A stretch of 64,000 nucleotides of DNA from Pseudidiomarina atlantica (GCF_000753735.1 NZ_JPIN01000005.1:222075-286074), one strand, 5' to 3'; counted from the first letter of the stretch, positions 43,792-54,117 are shown. Notes: generated from the letters alone by a model not told the origin. Translations and numbers: made by a program.

Positions 43792-43935
43792 CGGTAGCTC
43801 GTACCTTTGGTACGGGGCAACACCGACGATCCGATATAAATATCTCCAACCCCAGCGCACTATAAAAACTCCTACAATCGCGCTGGGTGAAATCTCATTT
43901 CACTAAAGTTTTAACAAGGTAGTAGAACTCCAACT
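43792..43935 (+). promoter_or_regulatory. Intergenic region between wzc and rfbB with two inverted repeats
   Basis: This 144-bp gap holds a REP-like palindrome at about 43796-43816 (CTCGTACC-TTT-GGTACGGG) and a second perfect 8-bp inverted repeat CCCAGCGC (43851-43858) with GCGCTGGG (43880-43887). An 11-base match to the REP core (GTAGTAGAACT, 43919-43929) lies just before the rfbB start. It separates conserved export genes from the sugar cassette. No convincing T-run terminator or promoter was found. Confidence 0.5.
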
Positions 43936-45012
43936 ATGAAAATACTAGTTACTGGTGGTGCCGGTTTCATCGGCTCCGCCGTCATCCGGCACATCATTCA
44001 GAACACAAACGATAGCGTTGTTAATGTCGATAAACTTACCTACGCAGGTAACCTTGAAAGCTTGAGTGATGTTGCGAACTCTGGGCGTTACGCATTCGAA
44101 CAAGTCGATATTTGCGATACTGTTGCGCTTGAGCGTGTGTTTAACGAGCATCAACCCGATGCAGTGATGCATTTGGCAGCAGAAAGCCACGTGGACCGGT
44201 CTATTGACGGACCTGCTGCGTTTATCGAGACGAATATCATCGGTACCTACACCTTGCTAGAAGTCGCTCGCAAATATTGGGCGCAGCTCGATGAGCAACG
44301 GAAAGCTAAGTTCCGTTTTCATCATATTTCCACCGATGAAGTTTACGGTGATCTCGATGATACCGATGCCCTGTTTACCGAAACTACAGCATACGCACCC
44401 AGTTCTCCTTACTCAGCGAGCAAAGCGAGCTCTGATCACTTAGTCAGAGCGTGGCAGCGAACGTACGGCTTACCTACGCTTGTAACGAACTGCTCAAACA
44501 ACTATGGGCCGTATCACTTCCCCGAGAAATTGATCCCATTAATGATACTCAACGCACTTGATGGCAAACCGTTGCCGGTTTATGGCAAGGGCAATCAAGT
44601 ACGCGATTGGCTATTTGTCGAAGACCACGCGCGGGCGCTTTACAAGGTAATTACCGAGGGTCAAGTTGGAGAAACCTACAATATTGGCGGTCACAACGAA
44701 AAGCAGAACATCGAGGTTGTACGCACCATTTGTAGCTTACTCGAAGAATTGGTGCCCAATAAGCCAAGTGGCGTTAATGCCTATGAAGACTTGATTACCT
44801 TCGTAACAGACCGACCAGGACATGATCTGCGTTATGCCATTGATGCGACAAAGATTAAAAATGAATTGAATTGGACGCCAGAAGAAACGTTTGAATCCGG
44901 GATTCGGAAGACCGTTGAATGGTATCTTACCAATCAAGAATGGTGTCAGCATGTACAAGACGGCAGTTATCAACGTGAACGTTTAGGTGCCTTATCTGGA
45001 GAAAGCGTATGA
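43936..45012 (+). CDS. rmlB: dTDP-glucose 4,6-dehydratase
   Basis: A 358-aa extended SDR enzyme that makes dTDP-4-keto-6-deoxyglucose. NAD-binding [14 protein letters not shown] is at residues 7-20, with VDKLTYAGN, then [16 protein letters not shown]. The catalytic region has [11 protein letters not shown] (Thr-Asp-Glu) and [15 protein letters not shown] (Tyr-X3-Lys), and [14 protein letters not shown] follows. It overlaps rmlA by 4 bp. The product would go to the ketoisomerase encoded downstream rather than to RmlC/D, because no rhamnose genes rmlC or rmlD are present in the window. Confidence 0.96.
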   Translation: MKILVTGGAGFIGSAVIRHIIQNTNDSVVNVDKLTYAGNLESLSDVANSGRYAFEQVDICDTVALERVFNEHQPDAVMHLAAESHVDRSIDGPAAFIETNIIGTYTLLEVARKYWAQLDEQRKAKFRFHHISTDEVYGDLDDTDALFTETTAYAPSSPYSASKASSDHLVRAWQRTYGLPTLVTNCSNNYGPYHFPEKLIPLMILNALDGKPLPVYGKGNQVRDWLFVEDHARALYKVITEGQVGETYNIGGHNEKQNIEVVRTICSLLEELVPNKPSGVNAYEDLITFVTDRPGHDLRYAIDATKIKNELNWTPEETFESGIRKTVEWYLTNQEWCQHVQDGSYQRERLGALSGESV

Positions 45013-45878
45013 AAGGAATCGTCTTGGCGGGTGGCTCAGGTACACGCCTTTATCCGATTACCATGGGGGTGTCGAAGCAGCTACTCCCGATCTACGACAA
45101 ACCGATGATCTATTACCCGTTATCGGTGCTGATGCTTGCGGGTATTCATGAAATTTTGGTTATTTCGACGCCGGAAGATTTACCTAATTTTAAGAAGCTT
45201 CTTGGTGATGGATCACAATTTGGTATTCAGCTTTCTTATGCAGAACAACCAAGCCCTGATGGTTTAGCGCAAGCGTTCATTATTGGCGAAGAATTCATTG
45301 GTGATGATAGCGTTTGCTTGGTTTTAGGTGACAATATTTTCTATGGTCAAGGGTTTAGTCCAAAGTTAAAAAAGGCTGCACAACTTGAGAAAGGTGCGAC
45401 TGTTTTTGGATACCCAGTGCGAGACCCAGAACGTTTTGGTGTCGTTGAGTTTGATGACCATCAACGTGCTATTTCTATTGAAGAAAAGCCTAAAAACCCT
45501 AAGTCTCAATATGCGGTAACGGGGCTATATTTTTACGACAACGATGTTGTAGAAATTGCCAAGCGTGTGAAGCCTTCAGAGAGAGGTGAGTTAGAAATAA
45601 CCTGTGTCAACCAAGCTTATCTAGAACTCGGAAGCCTGAACGTGGAAGTTCTAGGCCGAGGATTCGCATGGTTGGATACAGGAACACATGAAAGCCTACT
45701 GGAAGCTGCGCAGTTCGTGGAGACTTTGGAAAAGAGGCAGGGGTACAAAGTTGCTTGCTTAGAAGAGATTGCGTTCAATCAAGGGTGGTTAACCAAAAAT
45801 GCTATATACGCCATCGGACAACGGTTAAGTAAGAATAGCTATGGTCAATATCTGTTAGAACTAGTAGGTGAAAACTAA
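45009..45878 (+). CDS. rmlA: Glucose-1-phosphate thymidylyltransferase
   Basis: A 289-aa nucleotidyltransferase that makes dTDP-glucose. The N-terminal signature is [37 protein letters not shown]. Further family segments are [12 protein letters not shown] and [27 protein letters not shown], and [19 protein letters not shown]. The length is typical for RmlA. It is translationally coupled to rmlB (ATGA overlap) and followed directly by fdtA. Its base composition is already more AT-rich than the export genes upstream. Confidence 0.96.
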   Translation: MKGIVLAGGSGTRLYPITMGVSKQLLPIYDKPMIYYPLSVLMLAGIHEILVISTPEDLPNFKKLLGDGSQFGIQLSYAEQPSPDGLAQAFIIGEEFIGDDSVCLVLGDNIFYGQGFSPKLKKAAQLEKGATVFGYPVRDPERFGVVEFDDHQRAISIEEKPKNPKSQYAVTGLYFYDNDVVEIAKRVKPSERGELEITCVNQAYLELGSLNVEVLGRGFAWLDTGTHESLLEAAQFVETLEKRQGYKVACLEEIAFNQGWLTKNAIYAIGQRLSKNSYGQYLLELVGEN

Positions 45879-46280
45879 ATGACTACTAAGAATCTTATTA
45901 ATTTCAAGTCTCTCGGCGATGCAAGAGGTGATTTGGTTGCTTTAGAGTCTGAAAGAAACATACCGTTTCATGTCAAACGTGTTTATTACTTGTTCGGAAC
46001 TAATTCTGGTGAAAGTCGAGGTTATCATGCACACAAGAAGCTGAGACAAGTAGCAATTTGTGTTGCCGGTAAGTGCCGAATGGTACTAGATGATGGAAAA
46101 ATACGTGACGAATTTTGGCTCAGTCAGCCAACCGTAGGCATAATGATAGACCAATTGGTTTGGCACGAAATGCATGACTTTAGTGACGATTGCGTTTTAC
46201 TGGTTCTTGCAGATGACTATTATGACGAGTCAGATTACGTACGTGATTATGATAACTTTATCAAACAGGTAAGTTTTTGA
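45879..46280 (+). CDS. fdtA: dTDP-4-oxo-6-deoxyglucose 3,4-ketoisomerase (FdtA/QdtA-like)
   Basis: A 133-aa single-domain cupin of the WxcM-like/FdtA family. Landmarks are [60 protein letters not shown], with the His pair in GYHAHK, and later [33 protein letters not shown]. The enzyme shifts the keto group from C4 to C3, giving dTDP-3-oxo-6-deoxy-galactose (FdtA) or -glucose (QdtA). The two stereochemical types cannot be told apart here. The start follows the rmlA stop directly. Confidence 0.9.
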   Translation: MTTKNLINFKSLGDARGDLVALESERNIPFHVKRVYYLFGTNSGESRGYHAHKKLRQVAICVAGKCRMVLDDGKIRDEFWLSQPTVGIMIDQLVWHEMHDFSDDCVLLVLADDYYDESDYVRDYDNFIKQVSF

Positions 46281-46738
46281 TGTTTATTCATCCATTAGCA
46301 GACATTGCAGAATGTGAAATTGGTGATGGCACAAATATTTGGCAATTTGTCGTTATAATGAATGGTGCCATTATAGGTAGAAACTGTAATATTTGTGCTC
46401 AAACTCTGATTGAAGGAGATGTAAAAATTGGCGATAGAGTTACTGTCAAATCAGGAGTTCAATTATGGAATGGTACAGAAATTGAAGATGATGTTTTTAT
46501 TGGGCCAAATGTAACATTTACAAATGATAGATTCCCCCGTTCAAAGCAGTATCCTGATCAATTTTCAGGAATTAAAGTCTGCAAAAAAGCTAGTATCGGC
46601 GCAAATGCAACTATTCTTCCGGGATTAACGATTGGATGTGAAGCAATGGTCGGAGCTGGTGCTGTAGTGACCGAGAACGTTCCCCCTAAAGCCATAGTAA
46701 TTGGTAATCCAGCGCGAATTTTGAGGTATATAGATTAA
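46280..46738 (+). CDS. Sugar N-acyltransferase (FdtC/QdtC-like)
   Basis: A 152-aa left-handed beta-helix acyltransferase. The ATG at 46280 overlaps the fdtA stop (TGATG). Hexapeptide repeats run from about residue 12 to 135 ([40 protein letters not shown], then [49 protein letters not shown]). It closely fits the FdtC/WbbJ group that N-acetylates a 3-amino-3,6-dideoxyhexose linked to dTDP. The preceding ketoisomerase and the following aminotransferase complete that route. The sequence is AT-rich. Confidence 0.87.
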   Translation: MFIHPLADIAECEIGDGTNIWQFVVIMNGAIIGRNCNICAQTLIEGDVKIGDRVTVKSGVQLWNGTEIEDDVFIGPNVTFTNDRFPRSKQYPDQFSGIKVCKKASIGANATILPGLTIGCEAMVGAGAVVTENVPPKAIVIGNPARILRYID

Positions 46739-47838
46739 TGATTCCATTTTTAGATCTTAGGCAAATTAATTCCTCTTATCGACATGAATTAATAGATGCG
46801 ATGACACGAGTTTTAGACTCGGGATGGTACATTCAAGGTAGTGAAGTTACAGCTTTTGAACAAGAGTTTGCGGCCTATTGTGGCACACGTCATTGCGTAG
46901 GTGTCGCAAATGGTCTCGATGCACTTATTCTTACCCTTAGAGCTTGGAAAGAGATGGGTAAGTTGACAGATGGCGATGAGGTTATTGTGCCGGCGAACAC
47001 GTATATCGCTAGTATTCTCGCTATTATCGAAAATAGATTGAAACCAGTTTTAGTTGAGCCTAGTGAAAATACTTTCAATTTATGTCCGCACAAAACAAGA
47101 CGAGCCATAACTAACAAAACAAAGGCTATCGTGGCGGTGCATCTATATGGACAAATGTGTCCGATGCCGGAATTAATGAACCTAGCCAACGAATTTAATT
47201 TATTGCTTTTAGAAGACGCAGCACAAGCTCATGGTGCAAGTATAGATGGTCGAAAAGCTGGTAGTTGGGGACACGCCGCAGGCTTCAGTTTCTATCCAGG
47301 AAAGAACTTGGGTGCATTAGGTGATGCTGGTGCTGTTTCGACGAATGATGATGATTTGAGTCAGACTATTCGCGCGCTCGGTAATTATGGGAGTCACAAA
47401 AAGTATGAAAATTTATATCAAGGTATTAATAGCAGATTAGATGAAATGCAAGCTGCTATTTTAAGAGTGAAGTTACAACATTTGAACGATGAAGTTGAGC
47501 GCCGCCGAAAAATCGCTCAATATTATCTTCAAAATATTAATAACCAATTTGTAGACTTACCATACTCTGGAAATCAGGAATCTCATGTGTGGCATTTATT
47601 TGTGATTCGCTCGAAGAGCAGGACAGCGATTCAGGCTCATCTAAAGAGGGAGGGAGTGAATACGATGATTCACTATCCTATTCCACCGCACAAGCAGGAA
47701 GCTATGAAATATTACCAAAATATTGAGCTTCCTATTACAGAGAGTATTCATAAAGAAGTCTTAAGTATCCCAATGGGACCCCAATTAACAGTTGAAGAAG
47801 CTGAACGCATAGCAAGTGCTCTAAACAAGTTTGAATAA
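46738..47838 (+). CDS. fdtB: dTDP-3-oxo-6-deoxyhexose aminotransferase (FdtB/QdtB-like)
   Basis: A 366-aa PLP enzyme of the DegT/DnrJ/EryC1/StrS family. The opening [21 protein letters not shown], the cofactor region [13 protein letters not shown] and the Schiff-base Lys in [18 protein letters not shown] are typical, as is [12 protein letters not shown]. With FdtA and FdtC next to it, the reaction is amination at C3 to give dTDP-3-amino-3,6-dideoxyhexose. The start overlaps the acyltransferase stop (TAATG) and its stop overlaps the wzx start. Confidence 0.92.
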   Translation: MIPFLDLRQINSSYRHELIDAMTRVLDSGWYIQGSEVTAFEQEFAAYCGTRHCVGVANGLDALILTLRAWKEMGKLTDGDEVIVPANTYIASILAIIENRLKPVLVEPSENTFNLCPHKTRRAITNKTKAIVAVHLYGQMCPMPELMNLANEFNLLLLEDAAQAHGASIDGRKAGSWGHAAGFSFYPGKNLGALGDAGAVSTNDDDLSQTIRALGNYGSHKKYENLYQGINSRLDEMQAAILRVKLQHLNDEVERRRKIAQYYLQNINNQFVDLPYSGNQESHVWHLFVIRSKSRTAIQAHLKREGVNTMIHYPIPPHKQEAMKYYQNIELPITESIHKEVLSIPMGPQLTVEEAERIASALNKFE

Positions 47839-49361
47839 TGATGCAAGATTCATCAAATTCCAGAGGGCTTCTTCGCTCTATGTTGATAATAGGATCTGCT
47901 CAGTCAGTTAATATTCTTTTGTCAATTTTAAGGTTAAAAATATTAGCCCTTCTGTTGGGACCTGCAGGGATCGGACTTTTGGGAATATTTACAAACCTAC
48001 AGCAAATTATTGTGAATGGTGCTAGTTTGGGTATGAGTTCTAGCGGCGTACGTCAAATTGCAGCAAATCGAAAGGATATTGAAAGAAGGTATCTAATTTG
48101 TAGAGTGTTGTTATCAGCACATTTGATACAAGGCACAGTTGCATTAGTAATTGTTTGGTTGTTGCGAGAGTACATAGCGATCTGGTTCACAGGGGATAAT
48201 ACATACTCTACTGAGATAGGCATAGTTGGATGTTCTGCGTTGTTTGCTTTGTTGGCGACAGCTCACACCGCCTTGCTACAAGGAATGAGAGAAATCTCCA
48301 TGCTTGGTCGTGTCACGGTGATAGGGGCCTGTGCTTCCACATTTTTCGGTGTAGTTGCAGTTTGGTATATCGGCATGAACGGACTCGTTTGGTTTTTGAT
48401 AATCCAAGCAGGAACAAACCTAGTAGTCGCAGTCTACTACACCACCAAACTAAATCGAGGGAACACTTACAAGCTGGCGTTGAATACTAAAGATGCCTGG
48501 GCATATTGGAAGCCAATGGCTCGGATGGGGGCAGCTTTCATGGTCGGAACTCTCACAACCGTAGGGTGCGTATTCTTGGTCAGAGGTTTTGTAACAAATG
48601 AATTAGGTCTCGATGCTGCTGGTTATTTTGCTGCATCTTGGGGGGTATCATTTACGTATGTTGGCTTTTTGCTAGGAGCGATGGGAGCGGACTATTATCC
48701 AAGGTTAAGCGAAGTTATTTATAATAATGAAACGGCAACAAGATTGATTAACGATCAAGCTCAATTAAGCCTCGCAATTGGTGGTCCCGTACTTATCTTA
48801 CTGATCGGTTGGGCTCCGTGGGTTATTTCGTTACTTTATGCATCAGATTTCACCCCAGCTGTGGAACTTCTACAGTGGCAGACCGCAGGAAATATTTTTA
48901 AAATTGCTAGTTGGTCATTAAGCTATGCTGTGATTGCTGGTGCTCATGCTCGAGTTTTTGTATTAATTGAGGTTTGTTTTAGTCTGACATTTGTTGCTAT
49001 TGTTTGGTTGCTACTGCCAAGTGTTGGAATAGAAATTACCGGCATTGGATTTCTCTTCGGCTATATCATATATTTTGCAGTTTCATTCTTAGCAGTCCGA
49101 AAACTAATATCCTTTAAATTCCAACTATTATCATATGAATTGATAGGGTATTTCTCCTTGCTTAGCTTTATTTTGTTATGGGTAAGTACAGTTAGCCCAA
49201 CTGTTTCTTTTTATCTAGCACCGCTATTGAGTCTAATTTCAGCGCTTTTTAGCATAAGAGTAGTTTTAAGAAAAATAGAATCTAATGGTAAGTTGGCATC
49301 GAAGTTTTTTGCCTTTTTCAAGTTGATTCACTGGCCAATAAAGGATAATAAGTCGTTTTGA
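47838..49361 (+). CDS. wzx: O-antigen/capsule flippase Wzx, third in the window
   Basis: A 507-aa integral membrane protein with about 12-14 helices. The N-terminus (RSMLIIGSAQSVNILLSILRLKILALLLGPAGIGLLGIFTNLQQIIVNGASLGMSSSGVRQIA) is typical of WzxE-type flippases. It should translocate the repeat unit that contains the 3-acetamido sugar encoded upstream. It begins with two Met codons overlapping the fdtB stop. The coding region is AT-rich, in line with the surrounding cassette. Confidence 0.92.
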   Translation: MMQDSSNSRGLLRSMLIIGSAQSVNILLSILRLKILALLLGPAGIGLLGIFTNLQQIIVNGASLGMSSSGVRQIAANRKDIERRYLICRVLLSAHLIQGTVALVIVWLLREYIAIWFTGDNTYSTEIGIVGCSALFALLATAHTALLQGMREISMLGRVTVIGACASTFFGVVAVWYIGMNGLVWFLIIQAGTNLVVAVYYTTKLNRGNTYKLALNTKDAWAYWKPMARMGAAFMVGTLTTVGCVFLVRGFVTNELGLDAAGYFAASWGVSFTYVGFLLGAMGADYYPRLSEVIYNNETATRLINDQAQLSLAIGGPVLILLIGWAPWVISLLYASDFTPAVELLQWQTAGNIFKIASWSLSYAVIAGAHARVFVLIEVCFSLTFVAIVWLLLPSVGIEITGIGFLFGYIIYFAVSFLAVRKLISFKFQLLSYELIGYFSLLSFILLWVSTVSPTVSFYLAPLLSLISALFSIRVVLRKIESNGKLASKFFAFFKLIHWPIKDNKSF

Positions 49362-49402
49362 TAACAATCTGAAATGTGTTTAGAGCACGACTCGACTAAA
49401 AA

Positions 49403-50641
49403 ATGAAAAAAATATTTATTTACTATCCGTCACAACACATTGGCGGAGCTCAAATTTTCTTTGAAAAGATTGCCAAGATTCTCGATAAAATGGGATACCA
49501 AATAGGTATATTTTCCAATACAAAAGAATATATAGAAAAAGTTTTAGTCGAAAGCGGAATAAAAGTTAATCGATGTTGTACGACCGATAATGAAACTGAA
49601 AGGTTCATTAATGAAGACGATTTTATCCTCCTTACATCATTTAGCTATTTATATAGCATAGCTACAAAAATTGACTTATCACGTTGTCAAAAAGTCATAT
49701 TTTTTGATTTGCATCCATCGAATGTAATTGGGCAGCTCCCGCTTGGTTTTCTGTTTAGATATAAAAACTTTGTATTGAGTAGAGTTATGCCTTATCTGCT
49801 CTTTTATCCTACAATTAGTCAAACAAGGAATATAATACAAGAAGGCATCAAAGCAAGGTGTATCTCATTTTTGTGTGCTAAAAATTATGAATTAAACGAA
49901 TTTGCATTCAACCTTAATGCTCGCCCTCTATTTATTCCTATACCGATAGATGTTCCGCTAATTTCTAAGCCCATTCGTGATTACGGGGGAGTAATTAATA
50001 TACTTTGGGTTTCAAGGCTCGATATTGATAAGGTGAAGATATTAAATCTATTAATAGAGGATGTAGAAGATTTCAATCGCAAAAGTCCCGAGAGCAAAGT
50101 TGTCTTGCACATTATAGGAGATGGTAAGGCAAAAAGTTTTATTAGAACCACTAAACACACAGAGGTTAAGTATTATGGAGTCCTCTGTAAAGAAGAACTG
50201 TGGCGCTTTGCTATCAGTTCTATAAATTGCAGTTACGGAGTAGGAACAGCTGCGCTTGAAATAGCAGCGCTGGGAATCGTGACATTTTTAATTCCAAGCA
50301 TGGACGAATATAGTTATTATTCTAATACATCGAATCGATATCTCCCTTTATATATGGTCGATGGTTGCGATGTAGCTGTTGAAAAAAAACACAAGAATAA
50401 AACAATATCATTTGAGCATTCCATAAGAATGCTTATAAGAAATGGAGCGGAAGATGGCGTTCGATGTAGAGAGCATGTAAAATCATTTCATAATGAAGCG
50501 AAAATAATAGAGGCTTTATTGTTAATGATAAGCTCTAACAAAGAGAGTGAAAATTTTGTGAGATCAGTTTCAAAATTAAGATTGGGCTGGATGCAAAGAA
50601 CTCTTCTGCGGTTAAGAAATCACGTGTATAAATACGTGTAA
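49403..50641 (+). CDS. GT4-like glycosyltransferase of the AT-rich cassette
   Basis: A 412-aa GT-B-type protein. The N-terminus IFIYYPSQHIGGAQIFFEKIAKILDKMGYQIGIFSN is a GT4-type acceptor domain with the Gly-Gly-Ala-Gln loop. The C-terminal half has INILWVSRLDIDKVK, LHIIGDGKAKSF and GVGTAALEIAALGIVTFLIPS, which correspond to the donor-binding region, though the usual EX7E is not exact. Composition is strongly AT-rich. It lies 41 bp after wzx and 93 bp before the polymerase gene. Donor sugar unknown. Confidence 0.8.
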   Translation: MKKIFIYYPSQHIGGAQIFFEKIAKILDKMGYQIGIFSNTKEYIEKVLVESGIKVNRCCTTDNETERFINEDDFILLTSFSYLYSIATKIDLSRCQKVIFFDLHPSNVIGQLPLGFLFRYKNFVLSRVMPYLLFYPTISQTRNIIQEGIKARCISFLCAKNYELNEFAFNLNARPLFIPIPIDVPLISKPIRDYGGVINILWVSRLDIDKVKILNLLIEDVEDFNRKSPESKVVLHIIGDGKAKSFIRTTKHTEVKYYGVLCKEELWRFAISSINCSYGVGTAALEIAALGIVTFLIPSMDEYSYYSNTSNRYLPLYMVDGCDVAVEKKHKNKTISFEHSIRMLIRNGAEDGVRCREHVKSFHNEAKIIEALLLMISSNKESENFVRSVSKLRLGWMQRTLLRLRNHVYKYV

Positions 50642-50734
50642 CGTAAATGACTGCATTGAAAAGTTTGTCTTCATGAAAGTCATTTACTCTATTGCTTTAA
50701 ACAGCTCTCAACTGTCAAGCGCATGAGGTAGATT

Positions 50735-51988
50735 TTGGTAAATGGAATCGTTGTAGTTATTTTATCGCTGTCTATTTTTATGCAGCCGTTATTTTTTTCT
50801 GTAATGGGATTATTAGGCTTGGAACATGAAAGTTCAGATTCGAGCATGGCTTATGTAATATATGTCATGTCAATCGCTGGGTCGAGTCTAATTATATATA
50901 TTTTTTCGACTGTAAAGCATGGCGTTCTCAAAGGTGAAGCATTGCTACTAGGAATCATAATAATTTTCTTAGCCGTGCATAAGATTTGGGTTTTATTCGA
51001 TCCACTTAACACAATATTGTTTCCTGAAATTTTTATCTTCTTTCTCTTATTCGGGCTCCCAGGTTTTTTAAGCGCCGCAGCAACACTTAAACTTGGCTTA
51101 CTCCCAGATTTAATCAGAGTATCTGAAATTTTGATCGTAGTTATGTCGGTGGGTATTATTTCATTTTCAGTCCTTCCTTCTTTAGCTGGGATTAGAGTAG
51201 CAAGTCTAGCAGGCGCGAGTTACCAAACACTCTCATACTACGGTGCCTTTGCATTCGGTATGTTATTGATATACAACTTTCATTTACCGAATCAACTTAG
51301 GTTTAGGGTTAGTTCTCAGAGCTGGTACAGATTAGCTAATTATTGTTTAATGATCGGATGTCTAACTGCGTGCATCCTCGGAGGAGGTCGTGGAGCTTTT
51401 TTGCTGTTGGGTGCATATTTTATAATGGGCGTGTTGTTGTTTTTTTCTGACAAGACGAACTTTCGGACCACAAGAAGGTTAACGAGCACCGTCTTTAAAT
51501 TAATGTCGATTATTGTGGTTGCAATAATTTTTGTAACCACATTTGGAGAAAATGATTTCGTTCAAGCCGGCTTTGATCGCGCCACTCAATTTATTGGTGA
51601 CGATGGTGCAATCGATTTAGAAAGAGGGAGTTCTGGACGCGATGTGGTTTATAGTTGGGCGTTAGAATACATACAGCAGCAACCGATTATAGGTTATGGA
51701 CCCTTTGGATTTCGGGATAAGACACTCCACCCACACAACTTATTTCTTGAGATTTGGTTACAATTTGGAATTATTGGCGTATTTATATTCCTCATGGTGG
51801 GAGCAGCTCTATTGCTCAAAACGTTTAAGAATAGGGATCAGTATACAATCTGGATCTTTTCGCTTTTCCTCTATCCGTTTGTTATGACAATGTTTAGTGG
51901 AACATATCTTCATACGGCCATATTTATTTTCTGCATTTCGTTCATGGTAATTCATAGAAAATATCGTAATCATCGATTATTAGCTTAG
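50735..51988 (+). CDS. O-antigen polymerase Wzy-like
   Basis: A 417-aa membrane protein with about 11-12 hydrophobic helices. The periplasmic loop between later helices ends in GRDVVYSWALEYIQQQPIIGYGPFGFRDKTLHPHNLFLEIWLQFGIIGVFIF, the Wzy_C/O-antigen ligase domain signature (GYGP...HPHN). It starts with TTG at 50735, supported by GAGGTA 5 bp upstream; the first in-frame ATG would remove part of helix 1. It could be a ligase by domain, but context with wzx and glycosyltransferases favours polymerase. The stretch is AT-rich. Confidence 0.83.
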   Translation: MVNGIVVVILSLSIFMQPLFFSVMGLLGLEHESSDSSMAYVIYVMSIAGSSLIIYIFSTVKHGVLKGEALLLGIIIIFLAVHKIWVLFDPLNTILFPEIFIFFLLFGLPGFLSAAATLKLGLLPDLIRVSEILIVVMSVGIISFSVLPSLAGIRVASLAGASYQTLSYYGAFAFGMLLIYNFHLPNQLRFRVSSQSWYRLANYCLMIGCLTACILGGGRGAFLLLGAYFIMGVLLFFSDKTNFRTTRRLTSTVFKLMSIIVVAIIFVTTFGENDFVQAGFDRATQFIGDDGAIDLERGSSGRDVVYSWALEYIQQQPIIGYGPFGFRDKTLHPHNLFLEIWLQFGIIGVFIFLMVGAALLLKTFKNRDQYTIWIFSLFLYPFVMTMFSGTYLHTAIFIFCISFMVIHRKYRNHRLLA

Positions 51989-52365
51989 TCCTCGAGATAT
52001 ATGAGAAAGGTACCGACAAGCATTATATCTAGTACGATTCTTAGGATGATGCTCAGGCCATTGAATATTGTTGCAACTATATCAATTTCGTTTGTAGGTT
52101 GTTTGGTTTAAGATTGATAACCTCTCGTAAATATTGATATTTGCGGGGGCAAAGTGTTTACTGGTTAGCGCTTTCTAGGCGACTACCCAATATGCATATA
52201 GGTCGAACAACAGTGTTATTTCGTCATTACTAATAAAACGCATTTCGTAATGAAAAGAATGTTAAGAGAGATAAAGCATTTTATGCATATATTTACGAAA
52301 AAAGCCTTTTGCAATGACTAAGTGTTCAAAAAAATCAACGTAAATTCATAGAATATATTACTCCA
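51989..52365. other. 377-bp AT-rich gap, possible gene remnant
   Basis: No intact gene was found. A 36-codon frame at 52001-52111 encodes a basic then hydrophobic peptide (RKVPTSIISSTILRMMLRPLNIVATISISFVG). It resembles the first helix of a membrane protein and stops abruptly. It could be the broken 5' end of a lost transporter or acyltransferase gene, or a chance frame. The remainder is AT-rich with stop codons in all frames on both strands. A promoter for the following glycosyltransferase is possible but not identifiable. Confidence 0.35.
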
Positions 52366-53457
52366 ATGAACGGTGTGACAGTGAAAAAGAAAAAGTTGCT
52401 AATCATTTATAACAAAATATGGTCTTATCGACTCTGTATTTTTAACGCCCTTTCTGATGAGTATGAACTGACCGTAGCGGTAAATGATGTCAATTCACTG
52501 GATCGGGAATACGGTTTTAATGTCATTTACTTGCCAACTCGGAAAATAGGTCCTTTTGAATGGCACACTGATAATTTGAGCAATTTTGTTAAGAAGTTTG
52601 ATTGTGTTATTGGTCTATACGACATACGTTGGCTACGCTTGATGTTGACTTCGCTCATATCTTCGACTCCTTTTCTTTTTTGGGGTATTGGTGTTACAGC
52701 TTCATATGAAAATAAATTTGACAGTAAATCCCGTTGGGATTCTGTGCGGATTTTCTTTGCAAAAAGAAGCGCAGGGGTTCTTTTGTACAGTGACTATCCC
52801 GTTAGGAAGCATCTAAATCTTGGAATGTCAGCCAGTAAAATTTGGGTCTGCCACAACACAACTGATGTTGGACAAATCATGCCAGCACTTGGCGTTTCGC
52901 GAAACTCTATTTTATTCGTTGGTTCACTTTATAGGCAAAAAGGAATTCTCGAGTTACTGCATTCTTATTATCAGGCGTCAAAAAGGTGTGAGGATCTTCC
53001 AGTTTTCGAAATCGTAGGTGACGGTGATGAATTCTCTAAAGTTAAATGTTTTGTAGAGGAAAAAGAGCTGGGTCACAAGGTAATTCTCCACGGGGCTATT
53101 TATGATCGAAGTCAGCTTGCGCATTTGTTTAACCGAGCGTTAGTCTGTATTTCTCCAAATCAAGCAGGACTTTCTGTCCTTTCATCGATGGGAATGGGGG
53201 TTCCGTTTGCAACTCAAACTGATGCGTTTACCGGTGGCGAGATTTTTAACATTAAGCACTTAGAAAATGGAATATACATAGATAAAGTCTCTTGCAGTAT
53301 CGAGGAGTTTTTCATGTGGATACAGAAACACAGGAGCGAACTTTTACAAATGGGCAGAAATGCGCAAGAGTTTTACTGGAAGTACCGACAGCCAATGATG
53401 ACCGTTGAGACAATTAAAGAAGCTGTAAAACGAGCAACAGCGAGGGGGGACTCGTGA
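52366..53457 (+). CDS. GT4-family glycosyltransferase
   Basis: A 363-aa GT-B glycosyltransferase. The C-terminal domain has ILFVGSLYRQKGILELLHSYYQA, FEIVGDGDEFSKV, VILHGAIYDRSQLAHLFNRALVCISPNQAGLSVLSSMGMGVPFATQ, all standard GT4 segments, with a Gln/Ala in place of the usual first Glu of EX7E. The start at ATG 52366 is likely, but a GTG at 52381 is possible because neither has a strong ribosome site. It overlaps the acetyltransferase gene by 4 bp. AT-rich. Confidence 0.85.
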   Translation: MNGVTVKKKKLLIIYNKIWSYRLCIFNALSDEYELTVAVNDVNSLDREYGFNVIYLPTRKIGPFEWHTDNLSNFVKKFDCVIGLYDIRWLRLMLTSLISSTPFLFWGIGVTASYENKFDSKSRWDSVRIFFAKRSAGVLLYSDYPVRKHLNLGMSASKIWVCHNTTDVGQIMPALGVSRNSILFVGSLYRQKGILELLHSYYQASKRCEDLPVFEIVGDGDEFSKVKCFVEEKELGHKVILHGAIYDRSQLAHLFNRALVCISPNQAGLSVLSSMGMGVPFATQTDAFTGGEIFNIKHLENGIYIDKVSCSIEEFFMWIQKHRSELLQMGRNAQEFYWKYRQPMMTVETIKEAVKRATARGDS

Positions 53458-54113
53458 GGATACTGTTCACTTTCGTGATTCAATTCTTTTTGTTTAGAAG
53501 ACTCTTTTTTATTAATCGAAATTCTTTTTTTGTTCTAATTGATGGCAGAAGCAAGATTGCGCATCCAGTTAAGTTGGGTCGACTAACTCGATTGTCACGC
53601 AGTAAAATCGGTGCCTTTAGTTACATTGGTGCGTCATCACGAATTGTTAACTGTGAAATTGGAAAGTTTTGTTCTATTGCAGACAATGTGAAAATAGGTT
53701 TGCCTACACATCCAAAAGATTTCATCTCAACATCTCCAATTTTTTTCGCTATTAACAATGGTACTGGAGCGTCTTGGGTGGTAGAGGACTCGTATAATGC
53801 GAGTCCCAAACGAACTGTTATCGGTCACGATGTTTGGATCGGCTCCAGTGTTACTATTATCGGAGGGGTGAAAATCGGTAATGGAGCAATCATCGCCGCT
53901 GGAAGTGTCGTCACCAAGGATGTGCCCGACTATATGATTTATGGTGGAGTGCCAGCGAAGAAAATAGGTCAACGATTCACCAGTAGAACGATAGAACAAT
54001 TACTTGAACTACAGTGGTGGGAGATTGAGCCTCGCGTTTTGCAAACCAAGTTAAATTTGTTTAACAAGCCACTAGAAGAGCTTGATGAATCCTTGATCCA
54101 ACAATTTAAATAG
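53454..54113 (+). CDS. Hexapeptide-repeat O-acetyltransferase (CatB/XAT type)
   Basis: A 219-aa enzyme starting at GTG 53454, overlapping the preceding stop. The N-terminal 35 residues include a hydrophobic segment. The beta-helix repeats (LTRLSRSKIGAFSYIGASSRIVNCEIGKFCSIADNVKIG) are followed by the CatB-type loop with the catalytic His in THPKDFISTSPIFF. Then come IGHDVWIGSSVTIIGGVKIGNGAIIAAGSVVTKDVPDYMIYGGVPAKKIGQRF and a helical end. This is the xenobiotic/Vat acetyltransferase branch. In an antigen locus it probably O-acetylates a repeat-unit sugar. Confidence 0.88.
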   Translation: MRILFTFVIQFFLFRRLFFINRNSFFVLIDGRSKIAHPVKLGRLTRLSRSKIGAFSYIGASSRIVNCEIGKFCSIADNVKIGLPTHPKDFISTSPIFFAINNGTGASWVVEDSYNASPKRTVIGHDVWIGSSVTIIGGVKIGNGAIIAAGSVVTKDVPDYMIYGGVPAKKIGQRFTSRTIEQLLELQWWEIEPRVLQTKLNLFNKPLEELDESLIQQFK

Positions 54114-54117
54114 GTCA

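Noticed and set aside
43793..43806. ACGGTAGCTCGT as a second ops element after wzc
   Set aside because: It lacks the GGCGGTAGCGTG core (the G-C-G-T-G end is changed), and it is part of a REP-like palindrome.
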